A stretch of DNA of 64,000 nt, from NCBI GenBank assembly GCA_945873505.1, contig CAMCDQ010000006.1:1-64000 (forward strand), given 5' to 3'. The stretch's first letter is position 1; each line of letters begins with the position of its first letter. Position numbers and translations under genes: made by a program. Shown in pieces: positions 51,998 to 60,418 of the stretch. A model generated the notes under the pieces. That model did no database searches. It saw nothing but the letters and a program-made list of their open reading frames with translations, and was not told the origin of the DNA. The stretch is from Chitinophaga pinensis (lineage in GTDB: Bacteria > Bacteroidota > Bacteroidia > Flavobacteriales > Flavobacteriaceae).

Positions 51998-53677
51998 ATG
52001 AAAGAAATTAAAAACATAGTGCGATCAAGAGCACAAGAATCCTCAAGTGCAGTAGAAAAATTATACATCACGATGCGCCATTTGTTCAATAGAGGATTCT
52101 ATAAACCGATGGGCGTTTCTGGCGATACTTTGCGTGAAGCATTATTATTATTACGCCCAGAAATTTATGGGACAATTGCCGAAGAAAAAGTTGAATTAAA
52201 CGGACTTTTATACGTAATAGAAAGGCTTCCTGTAGGAATTGAAGAATGCAGGTTCATCAATTTAACTTCCGATGAGGGCTATTCCAAATCCCATTTTCAA
52301 GCGATAATTCCACCCAAAAGAAGAAGAAATTGTTATCGAATTGATGACGAACAAATGAATGTTGAAATTACCCGTGGTCGATCTGATATTTATGATATTT
52401 TGACCCATTTAACCTTTATTTTCATTGAATCACATAAAATTAAAAACCGTGTTTTAATTGATGAAAGCGGAGAAGTTTCTCGCGATTGGGAAAAATTAGA
52501 ACAAGCGGTTTTATCTAATAAAAAATTAACTTTGGTTGATAAAGAGAAAACAATTTCTCACGCTGCAAATATATTAGGAAGAACATTTGTTGAGGTTTTA
52601 GACATTTACGACGCCTTTGGAACTAAAGAAAAACCAGATCGTTTTTTACACATTATTTATTGGTTGGGAAAATTAGCCATTGAAGAGGTGGTTGATAACA
52701 ACAAAAGAACCATCACTTTTAGTCCTATTTTGAGAGAAAGATTGGGCCATCATATTCACGGAGAAATTTGGGCAACCAACATCAAAGAAGTGCTTAAAGC
52801 AAATGATTTATTAGATCGTCCAATTCATATTATTAGTGCGAACATGCACTCTGTGATGAATTCTATATTTGCAACTCACGTTTTGAAAACGAAATTCAAA
52901 GACAAATCTGATTTCTTTATATTTGAAGAATTAAGCAAATCTGGCGCTGACGAAGTTCGAGATAAAGTAGAAGATTTTGCAAAATTACATGGAATGATTT
53001 CGCTTCCAGATACATCAGGAACTAATATTGATGTTCAAATTTTTGACACTTCGAAAATTGATTGGAATAAATCGGCTTTTCCAAAAGCGCAATTAAACAA
53101 TAAAAAGCCCGTTATTATCGTTATGGACTATGCGTTTGGCGAACAAGCCTATGAAACCATCGATGAATTATTAAAACCCTACAAAAAAGATATTCTTTTG
53201 AATGTGGAATCAGTTTCAATAATGGGAAAAGCTGGGATTCTTCAAGGAGGAAAAGGCGATATTATGATTCCGTCGGCACATATAAATGAAGGAACGGGAG
53301 ATAATTATTTCTTTCAAAATGAATTAACAGCCGAAATGCTAGAAGGAAATGATATTCCTATTGTTGCTGGCCCGATGATTACGGTTTTAGGAACATCGTT
53401 GCAAAACAAAGATTTACTGAAGTTTTTCCACGAATCTACTTGGGGTGTAATTGGTTTGGAAATGGAAGGCGCCTATTATCAAAAAGCGATTCAATCGGCA
53501 TCAAAAATAAGAAAAAGCATCAATACAGATGTAAAAGTTAGATATGCTTATTATGCCTCAGATAATCCATTAGAAACCGGGAGTACATTGGCTTCAGGAG
53601 GATTAGGGACAACTGGCGTAAAACCAACGTATTTGATTACAATTAAAATATTAGAACAAATTTTTAACATAACATAG
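51998..53677 (+). CDS. Large protein with a C-terminal nucleoside-phosphorylase-type domain (DUF6909-like)
   Basis: A 559-residue cytoplasmic protein. The N-terminal half is a mix of helices and strands with no known motif. The C-terminal half (about 370-555) has features of the phosphorylase/nucleosidase superfamily: IIVMDYAFGEQAYE, the GPMITVLGTS region, and GLEMEGAYYQKA, which recalls the substrate-binding MExA motif of MTA/SAH and AMP nucleosidases. I recall Flavobacteria proteins of this size as DUF6909, with moderate certainty. Activity on a nucleoside or nucleotide is inferred. It ends 9 bp before the polysaccharide locus. Confidence 0.6.
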   Translation: MKEIKNIVRSRAQESSSAVEKLYITMRHLFNRGFYKPMGVSGDTLREALLLLRPEIYGTIAEEKVELNGLLYVIERLPVGIEECRFINLTSDEGYSKSHFQAIIPPKRRRNCYRIDDEQMNVEITRGRSDIYDILTHLTFIFIESHKIKNRVLIDESGEVSRDWEKLEQAVLSNKKLTLVDKEKTISHAANILGRTFVEVLDIYDAFGTKEKPDRFLHIIYWLGKLAIEEVVDNNKRTITFSPILRERLGHHIHGEIWATNIKEVLKANDLLDRPIHIISANMHSVMNSIFATHVLKTKFKDKSDFFIFEELSKSGADEVRDKVEDFAKLHGMISLPDTSGTNIDVQIFDTSKIDWNKSAFPKAQLNNKKPVIIVMDYAFGEQAYETIDELLKPYKKDILLNVESVSIMGKAGILQGGKGDIMIPSAHINEGTGDNYFFQNELTAEMLEGNDIPIVAGPMITVLGTSLQNKDLLKFFHESTWGVIGLEMEGAYYQKAIQSASKIRKSINTDVKVRYAYYASDNPLETGSTLASGGLGTTGVKPTYLITIKILEQIFNIT

Positions 53678-53686
53678 CTTTATAGT

Positions 53687-54694
53687 ATGAGTCAAAACAC
53701 AAATAATTCAGACAATCAAGATATTGATTTATCTATGATATCAAATAAGGTTAAAGATTTTTTTGATGGAGTAGCCTCCTCAATTTTTAGAAGCATTTTG
53801 TTTTTTAAAAGCAATTTGGTGCGAATAAGTATTTTAGCGGCCATTGGAACAGGAGCCGGGGTTTATCTTGATGAGACCAATAAGTCATACAACTCGGAAA
53901 TTATTGTCACGCCAAATATCGGTGGAACGGACTACCTTTATTCAAAAATAGATTTTCTTTCTGCTAAACTAATGGAAAAAGACACTATTTTTTTTAAGAA
54001 CCTCGGGATAAAAAACCTTTCCGATATAAAAACCATTAAAATTGAACCGATTTTAGACATCTATAGCTTTGTAAACAATTCTACTTCTGTCGCTAACGCA
54101 GAAAACACTCAAAACTTTGAATTGGTTAAGTTACTTGCAGAAGATGCCAGTTTAAAGGATGTTATCAAAGACAAGCTTACCAGTAAAAATTATCCAAATC
54201 ATAAAATTCAAATAGCAACGTCTGAAATAATCAGCAAAGAAGGATTAATAAATCCGATAATGAAATTTTTGAACACAGATGAATATTACAATAAGATTCT
54301 TAAAATATCAATTGAAAGCGTTAAAATAAAAATGAAAAAAGACGAACAAGAAATTGTTCAAATCGATTCGATATTAAGATTTATGACATATAATTTGGGG
54401 AAAAACAAAAACCAGAATTTGATTTATAATAATGAAAACAATCAAATTAATCCTCTATTTGATTTGAAAAACAGTTTGATAAACGATATTGCGGGCCAAA
54501 AAATCAATCTTGAAAATTTAAAACTTTTCATTAGAGACACAAGCACAATTACTAATGTTTTAAACACAAAATTACTCAATAATAAGTTAAAATTTTTCCT
54601 ACCTCTTTTTTTAATTTTCGGATATATTTTTATAAACCTATTTTCAAAATTCTATAAAAAATATTCTCTTAAAGTATCACATAACAAAGTATAA
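53687..54694 (+). CDS. Wzz-like polysaccharide chain-length protein (probable)
   Basis: A 335-residue protein with two membrane segments (about 38-60 and 300-320) and a large Lys/Asn-rich, mostly helical extracytoplasmic part between them. This topology, the coiled region and the position at the start of a polysaccharide locus fit Wzz-like co-polymerases. I see no conserved Pro-rich motif in the second membrane segment, so homology is not certain. rmlA begins 7 bp downstream. Confidence 0.5.
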   Translation: MSQNTNNSDNQDIDLSMISNKVKDFFDGVASSIFRSILFFKSNLVRISILAAIGTGAGVYLDETNKSYNSEIIVTPNIGGTDYLYSKIDFLSAKLMEKDTIFFKNLGIKNLSDIKTIKIEPILDIYSFVNNSTSVANAENTQNFELVKLLAEDASLKDVIKDKLTSKNYPNHKIQIATSEIISKEGLINPIMKFLNTDEYYNKILKISIESVKIKMKKDEQEIVQIDSILRFMTYNLGKNKNQNLIYNNENNQINPLFDLKNSLINDIAGQKINLENLKLFIRDTSTITNVLNTKLLNNKLKFFLPLFLIFGYIFINLFSKFYKKYSLKVSHNKV

Positions 54695-54701
54695 TTAAAC
54701 A

Positions 54702-55559
54702 ATGAAAGGAATTATATTAGCCGGAGGTTCGGGAACAAGATTACATCCGTTAACACTTGCGGTCAGCAAACAATTGATGCCGATTTATGACAAACCGATG
54801 ATTTATTATCCGCTTTCATCGTTGCTTTGGTCGGGAATTAAAGATATATTGATTATTTCTACACCACACGATTTGCCTTTGTTCAGACAATTATTAGGCG
54901 ACGGAACTCGATTGGGCTGTCGATTTGAATATGCCGTTCAAGAGCATCCAAATGGACTAGCAGAAGCATTTATTATCGGGAAAGAATTCATCGGAAACGA
55001 CAAAGTCGCTTTAGTTTTAGGAGATAATATTTTTTACGGAACCGGATTGTCGGATTTACTCCAAGCCAATAATAATCCTGATGGCGGAATTATATACGCT
55101 TATCACGTGAATGATCCTGAAAGATATGGAGTTGTAGATTTTGATGCAGAAGGAAATGTACTTTCAATTGAAGAAAAACCAACAAATCCAAAGTCTAATT
55201 TTGCTGTTCCTGGGATTTATTTTTATGACAATGATGTAGTTGAAATCGCTGCAAACATAAAACCAAGTCACCGTGGCGAAATCGAAATTACGGATGTAAA
55301 TAGAGAATATCTTAGAAGAGGAAAATTAAAAGTCAGTATTTTAGACAGAGGAACCGCTTGGTTTGATACAGGAACGTTTAATTCCCTAATGCAAGCGTCT
55401 CAATTTGTTCAAGTTATTGAAGAACGTCAAGGATTAAAAATCGGCTCTATTGAAGAAGCGGCTTATAAAATGGGATATATCGACGCCGAACAGTTAAAAG
55501 CATTGGCGCAACCGTTATTAAAAAGTGGTTACGGAACACACTTGTTAGATATTATATAA
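54702..55559 (+). CDS. rmlA: Glucose-1-phosphate thymidylyltransferase RmlA
   Basis: A 285-residue nucleotidyltransferase that makes dTDP-glucose from dTTP and glucose-1-P, the first step of dTDP-L-rhamnose synthesis. The N-terminal [16 protein letters not shown], the [14 protein letters not shown] region and VLGDNIFYG are diagnostic of RmlA. It lies in an rmlA-rmlC-rmlD run with 3-bp and overlapping junctions. Confidence 0.97.
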   Translation: MKGIILAGGSGTRLHPLTLAVSKQLMPIYDKPMIYYPLSSLLWSGIKDILIISTPHDLPLFRQLLGDGTRLGCRFEYAVQEHPNGLAEAFIIGKEFIGNDKVALVLGDNIFYGTGLSDLLQANNNPDGGIIYAYHVNDPERYGVVDFDAEGNVLSIEEKPTNPKSNFAVPGIYFYDNDVVEIAANIKPSHRGEIEITDVNREYLRRGKLKVSILDRGTAWFDTGTFNSLMQASQFVQVIEERQGLKIGSIEEAAYKMGYIDAEQLKALAQPLLKSGYGTHLLDII

Positions 55560-55562
55560 AAA

Positions 55563-56114
55563 ATGAATTTTAAACCTACAAAATTAGAAGGTTGTTTTAT
55601 AATTGAACCAAAAATAATCAAAGACGAAAGAGGTTATTTTATGGAAAGTTTCAATGAAAACACTTTTCAAAAAGGAATTGGGAAACCGGTTCATTTTGTT
55701 CAAGACAACCAATCTTTTTCTACAAAAGGAGTATTTCGCGGATTACATTACCAAACAGGCGAACATACTCAAGCCAAATTAGTTCGGGTTTTACAAGGCG
55801 AAGTTTTAGACGTTGTGGTTGATATTAGACCTAATTCTGAAACGTTTGGAGAATACGTTTCTGTTTTACTTACGGGTGAAAATCAAACTCAATTTTTCGT
55901 TCCAAGAGGTTTTGCTCACGGATTTTTAGTGTTGAGCGATACCGCAACTTTTTTCTACAAATGCGATAATTTTTACAATAAAGAAAGTGAAGGAGGAATT
56001 ATTTATAATGATAAATCTGTAAATATTGATTGGCAATTCACAACTGAGAATCTAATAATTTCAGAGAAAGATTTGATTTTACCAACAATAGAAAACGCCA
56101 AAAAAGTATGGTAG
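55563..56114 (+). CDS. rmlC: dTDP-4-dehydrorhamnose 3,5-epimerase RmlC
   Basis: A 183-residue cupin epimerase. The active-site histidine is in FRGLHYQTGEHTQ, followed by KLVRVLQGEVLDVVVDIR and FVPRGFAHGFLVLSD. It overlaps rmlD by 7 bp, so the two are translationally coupled. Confidence 0.97.
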   Translation: MNFKPTKLEGCFIIEPKIIKDERGYFMESFNENTFQKGIGKPVHFVQDNQSFSTKGVFRGLHYQTGEHTQAKLVRVLQGEVLDVVVDIRPNSETFGEYVSVLLTGENQTQFFVPRGFAHGFLVLSDTATFFYKCDNFYNKESEGGIIYNDKSVNIDWQFTTENLIISEKDLILPTIENAKKVW

Positions 56115-56962
56115 TTTTAGTAACTGGCGCCAACGGACAATTGGGTCAAGCCATTCAGTTTGTTGCTGGAAATTATCCTAACATCAACTTTGTTTTCTGT
56201 TCTTCTTCGGATTTAGACATTACCAGTAAGGAAAATTGCGAATTCGTTTTTAATAAAGAAAAACCTGATTTTTGTATTAACGCCGCTGCTTATACCGCAG
56301 TTGACAAAGCAGAATCAGAACCAGAACAAGCACATTTAATAAATTGTATTGGAGCAAAAAATCTTGCCGAATCCTGTAAAAATTTCAATGCTAAATTAAT
56401 TCATATTTCTACAGATTTTGTTTTTGACGGTTCAAAAAACGAGCCTTACAATGAAACAGATTTAACTAGTCCAAAAGCGGTTTATGGACAAACAAAATTA
56501 GACGGAGAAATAGCAATTCAAGAAGTATTTGACGCTTATTTTATCATTAGAACGTCATGGGTTTATTCGCAATTTGGCAATAATTTTATGAAAACAATGT
56601 TGCGATTGGCTTCAGAAAGAGACAGTTTATCTGTGGTTTCAGACCAAATTGGCACACCAACAAATGCAGTTGATTTAGCAGAATGTTTGTTAACGATTAT
56701 AACTGAACACTCAAAACTGAAAACTGAACACTACGGTGTTTACAATTTTAGCAACGAAGGACAATGCAGCTGGTTTGATTTTGCAAAGAAAATATTTGAA
56801 TTAAAAAAAATTAGTATAAATTTACAACCGATACCAACCACAAGTTTTCCAACACCTGCGGAAAGACCAAAATACAGTGTTTTAGATAAAAGTAAAATAA
56901 AAAGAGTTTTTGGTGTTGAGGTTAGCGATTGGGAAGAGAGTTTAAAAAGAATAACCAAATGA
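56108..56962 (+). CDS. rmlD: dTDP-4-dehydrorhamnose reductase RmlD
   Basis: A 284-residue SDR-type reductase completing dTDP-L-rhamnose. The NAD(P) motif GANGQLGQA is near residue 7, the catalytic Y-x3-K in VYGQTKLDG, and the C-terminal ERPKYSVLD is typical. Near residues 198-208 the coding sequence contains a short repeat (56702-56732, two similar copies) of the same type as spacer repeats elsewhere in the window. rmlB (the 4,6-dehydratase) is not in the window. Confidence 0.96.
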   Translation: MVVLVTGANGQLGQAIQFVAGNYPNINFVFCSSSDLDITSKENCEFVFNKEKPDFCINAAAYTAVDKAESEPEQAHLINCIGAKNLAESCKNFNAKLIHISTDFVFDGSKNEPYNETDLTSPKAVYGQTKLDGEIAIQEVFDAYFIIRTSWVYSQFGNNFMKTMLRLASERDSLSVVSDQIGTPTNAVDLAECLLTIITEHSKLKTEHYGVYNFSNEGQCSWFDFAKKIFELKKISINLQPIPTTSFPTPAERPKYSVLDKSKIKRVFGVEVSDWEESLKRITK

Positions 56963-57909
56963 ATATCGACATATCAATTGTGGTTCCGCTTTATAACGAA
57001 GCACAAGTTTTTAAACAATTAGTTCAAAGATTGACTAGCGTCATTAAAGAAACAAAATTTTCATGTGAAGTAATTTTAATTGATGATGGAAGTACCGATA
57101 TTACAAGCCAATTAATTGAGGAAATATGTAAAAAGGACTCCCGTTTTACAGGGATATTATTGTCAAGAAACCATGGGCATCAATTAGCGGTTTCGGCTGG
57201 ATTGGCAAATGTTCGAGGACTAAAAGGAGCTATGATTATTGATGGCGATTTGCAAGATCCGCCAGAGTTGGTAAATGAATTCTACGAATTATTAGTTAAT
57301 GGTTATGATGTTATTTATGCCATTCGAAAAAATCGTAAAGAAAGTTTCTTAAAAAAACTAGCCTATTCGACATATTACAGGCTACAAAAAAAAATATCAA
57401 GTTTTAATATTCCAATTGATAGTGGCGATTTTTCCATGCTAAGTCGCAGAGTTGTTGACAACATGAACAATATGCCCGAGCAAAGTAGATACCTTCGGGG
57501 AATGCGAGCTTGGGTTGGATTTAAGCAAATTGGTTACGAGTATGACCGCGACGAAAGACATGCCGGAGTAACCAAATACAGTTGGAAAAAATTATTTGAA
57601 TTGGCTTTTAATGGCATTTTTAACTTCAGTGATTTTCCAGTAAAATTCATTACAAGAACTGGCTTTATTACAGTTGTTTTTTCTTTAATTTATTTTGGAT
57701 ATAATATCTTCAGAAAATTAATTTATGATGATGTACCTCAAGGTTTTACCGCAACAATTTTGGCAATAATATTATTTAGCGGTGTTCAATTAATTTCTTT
57801 GGGACTAATTGGCGAATACGTGTTGCGAATATATAATCAGGTAAGAAATAGGCCATTATTCGTTATAGATAAAATAATACGAGACGGAAAAAATAGTAAC
57901 GAAAAATAA
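56959..57909 (+). CDS. GT2 polyprenyl-phosphate glycosyltransferase (GtrB/DPM type)
   Basis: A 316-residue membrane glycosyltransferase. The GT-A domain has VVPLYNEAQVF at the N-terminus, the IDDGSTD motif, GDLQDPPE (metal site) and RDERHAGVTKYSWKKL; two C-terminal membrane helices follow (about 230-250 and 265-290). This is the pattern of enzymes that load a sugar onto undecaprenyl phosphate. The ATG at 56959 overlaps the rmlD TGA (ATGA); a longer frame from 56929 is rejected. The next gene is a GT-C glycosyltransferase, a likely user of the lipid-linked sugar. Confidence 0.92.
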   Translation: MNIDISIVVPLYNEAQVFKQLVQRLTSVIKETKFSCEVILIDDGSTDITSQLIEEICKKDSRFTGILLSRNHGHQLAVSAGLANVRGLKGAMIIDGDLQDPPELVNEFYELLVNGYDVIYAIRKNRKESFLKKLAYSTYYRLQKKISSFNIPIDSGDFSMLSRRVVDNMNNMPEQSRYLRGMRAWVGFKQIGYEYDRDERHAGVTKYSWKKLFELAFNGIFNFSDFPVKFITRTGFITVVFSLIYFGYNIFRKLIYDDVPQGFTATILAIILFSGVQLISLGLIGEYVLRIYNQVRNRPLFVIDKIIRDGKNSNEK

Positions 57910-57915
57910 ATAGTG

Positions 57916-59766
57916 ATGAAAGTGTTACAAAAAATAAAAGAGAATTACATTTTGTTTTTAATATTGTTGTTTGGAGCAATCTTACGATTTTACCATATTG
58001 ATTTTCAAAGTATTTGGCTAGATGAAATTCATACGATGAATGAGGCCAACCCAAGAACGCCCTCAAGTGAATTATATAATTTGATAACTAACAGCGAACA
58101 AATGCCGCCGTTTTATTTTTATTCCCTTTATTTTATATTTAAAATAGCAGGATATACTACTTTTGTTGCAAGAATGTATTCCGCTATAATTGGAATAGTA
58201 AGCATATTTTCTATTTATTTATTAGGTAAAGAAATGATAAATAAAAAAGCGGGTTTAGTTGCGGCCTTACTCTTATCCGTAAATCCATTTCATTTATATT
58301 ATTCTCAAGATGCTAGACCTTATGTGTTTTTGTTTTTGTTTACAACTTTAGCATTTTATTTTTTAATAAAATTCCTAAAACTCCCAAGCAAAAAAAATGC
58401 TTTATATTATGGAATAGCTACTGCAATGATGATTAATTCTCATTTTTTTGGATTGTTTGTTTTGTTTTCGCAATACCTACTGTTGCTTTTTTTTCTTATT
58501 CTTTCAAAAAAAGAGCATAAAAAACCATTCTTAACCAATTCATTTATTTCGGGAGTTATTACATTAATATTGTTTGTCCCATCAATACAAATATTTATTA
58601 AAGTATCTGAAATCAAAGAGTTTTGGATACCAGCACCTACCCTAGACGTATATACTTTGATTTTTAAAGAATTTTTTGGAAACTCTGAACTCGTATTAAC
58701 TTTGGTAGGGTTATTGTTTTTTGTTTATTTCATTAAATTATCAAAGGAAAAAGACACATCTTTTGAATATAAATCAATAATAGAAAATAAAACGATTTTC
58801 GCTTTTGTAATTTTAATTCCTTGGATTATTATCGTACTATTAATCCCCCTTATTAGATCGTATTTGTCTATTCCGATGATAATAAGTCGTTATTTTATTA
58901 CCGTTTTACCGGCTTTAATTATTATTTTATCCATAGCAATAAATCAGTTTAAAAATAAAATTATACAAATAGGAATTATTGGATTTTTTATTGTTTTTTC
59001 TTTGATAGACATTATAATTGTAAAAAAATACTATACCAGTATAAACAAAGCACAATTTAGAGAATCAACACAATTTATCATTAATAACAATTCAAAAAAA
59101 GAGCCGGTAGTTAGTAGTTTGGGCTGGTATATGCCATATTTTTTAAAAAACGAGAAAGCATATTATGAAATAATTGACAAAACACTCGATGCTTATATTG
59201 CTGAAATGGAGCAAGATTCAACTAAAATAAAGCCGTTTTGGTTTACAGATGGTTTTGGCAGAGAGTATGTGCCAAGCGAAACTTCACTTAAGTTTATTAA
59301 TGAAAATTTTTATATAGACAATAATTATGATGGGTTTCAAGCCTGGTCAAAACATTTTATTTTGTTAAAAGATATTTCATCAACAATTGACATATCAAAA
59401 TTTAAAAAACTTAAGCCTTATAATGGGGATGCTTTTATGTTTAATGTTGAAACATTTGAAATAGCAAATAATATTTTAAACACATCTGGATGGGCTTATT
59501 TCGAAAACCAAGAAGATTCAAAAACAACATTAGAATTACTTTTTATTAAAGATGGAAAAGCTACAAAGCTGCTTAAACAAAAAGTTAACAGACCTGATGT
59601 GACGTCCTATTTTAACAATAAATTCAACGTTGATAATTCTGGATTCAAATCAACTTATGATATATCAAAATTTGGACAAGGCAAATATCAATTAGCAATA
59701 TATTTATTAGATAAATCAACAAATAAAGAAGGACTTGTTTTAACTGAAAAATTTATAAAAAATTAA
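57916..59766 (+). CDS. GT39-like GT-C membrane glycosyltransferase
   Basis: A 616-residue protein with about 12 membrane segments in the first 380 residues. The early extracytoplasmic loop IWLDEIHTMNEA carries the acidic residues typical of the PMT/ArnT (GT39/83) families, which use polyprenyl-phosphate sugars as donors. The last about 230 residues form a soluble, probably periplasmic part that I do not recognise. ATG 57916 is chosen; an immediately preceding in-frame GTG is possible. Inference: transfers the sugar charged by the preceding GT2 enzyme to a glycan, lipid or protein. Confidence 0.8.
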   Translation: MKVLQKIKENYILFLILLFGAILRFYHIDFQSIWLDEIHTMNEANPRTPSSELYNLITNSEQMPPFYFYSLYFIFKIAGYTTFVARMYSAIIGIVSIFSIYLLGKEMINKKAGLVAALLLSVNPFHLYYSQDARPYVFLFLFTTLAFYFLIKFLKLPSKKNALYYGIATAMMINSHFFGLFVLFSQYLLLLFFLILSKKEHKKPFLTNSFISGVITLILFVPSIQIFIKVSEIKEFWIPAPTLDVYTLIFKEFFGNSELVLTLVGLLFFVYFIKLSKEKDTSFEYKSIIENKTIFAFVILIPWIIIVLLIPLIRSYLSIPMIISRYFITVLPALIIILSIAINQFKNKIIQIGIIGFFIVFSLIDIIIVKKYYTSINKAQFRESTQFIINNNSKKEPVVSSLGWYMPYFLKNEKAYYEIIDKTLDAYIAEMEQDSTKIKPFWFTDGFGREYVPSETSLKFINENFYIDNNYDGFQAWSKHFILLKDISSTIDISKFKKLKPYNGDAFMFNVETFEIANNILNTSGWAYFENQEDSKTTLELLFIKDGKATKLLKQKVNRPDVTSYFNNKFNVDNSGFKSTYDISKFGQGKYQLAIYLLDKSTNKEGLVLTEKFIKN

Positions 59767-59831
59767 TACGAATATTAGCATTAAATTTTTATAGTTTAAA
59801 AAAAACATTAATTTTACAAAAAAAATAAAAA

Positions 59832-60359
59832 ATGAAAACTACAAAAGGCATATTATTAATTCTGTTATTAGCACTATTTTTATCTTGTAAAGATCAAAAA
59901 AACGAATCTCCTGAAGAAATTAAATCAAAAACTTTTGATGTTACATTAAATATGGTTGTAAAACAGGACGATAATTTTCAATTATTTTTTACCGATGAAA
60001 CCATGCCAATTTTTGATGAAAAAAAATCAATTTGGATTCCAGTAAAAGGGTCTGATAAATCCCAAGACATCGTTTTTCATTTTCCAGAAGGTGATATTCC
60101 AATAAACTTAAGAGTAGATTTAGGCAATAATTCAAAACAACAACCAATGAAATTAAATAGTTTTAAAATAAATTATTTTGACAAATCATATGAACTTAAA
60201 GACAGCTTGATTACTAAAAATTTTGTAATTGGAGACCAACTAATATATGATAGTAAAACATCAACATTGTCGCCAAATCAGGGAAAATCAACAGTATATG
60301 ACCCGTTCCTTTATCCTCAAAGTAATTTAATAGAAGAAATTAGTAAACTAGTAAAATAA
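59832..60359 (+). CDS. Lipoprotein of unknown function in the polysaccharide locus
   Basis: A 175-residue lipoprotein with lipobox LFLSC (Cys 19) after MKTTKGILLILLLALF. The mature part is beta-rich with Asp/Lys-rich loops and matches no family I know. It follows the GT-C enzyme by 65 bp and ends before a strong hairpin, so it may end a first transcription unit. A role in export or modification of the glycan is only suggested by position. Confidence 0.7.
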   Translation: MKTTKGILLILLLALFLSCKDQKNESPEEIKSKTFDVTLNMVVKQDDNFQLFFTDETMPIFDEKKSIWIPVKGSDKSQDIVFHFPEGDIPINLRVDLGNNSKQQPMKLNSFKINYFDKSYELKDSLITKNFVIGDQLIYDSKTSTLSPNQGKSTVYDPFLYPQSNLIEEISKLVK

Positions 60360-60374
60360 TAGAAACTCAACATT

Positions 60375-60412
60375 AAACAAAAGTTACCTCGTAAAGGTAA
60401 CTTTTGTTTTTA
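60375..60412 (+). terminator. Perfect 15-bp terminator hairpin before wzx
   Basis: AAACAAAAGTTACCT (60375-60389) and AGGTAACTTTTGTTT (60395-60409) form a perfect 15-bp stem with a 5-nt loop, then TTTA. It ends about 7 nt before the next gene's ATG. Confidence 0.85.
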
Positions 60413-60418
60413 TAGCCA

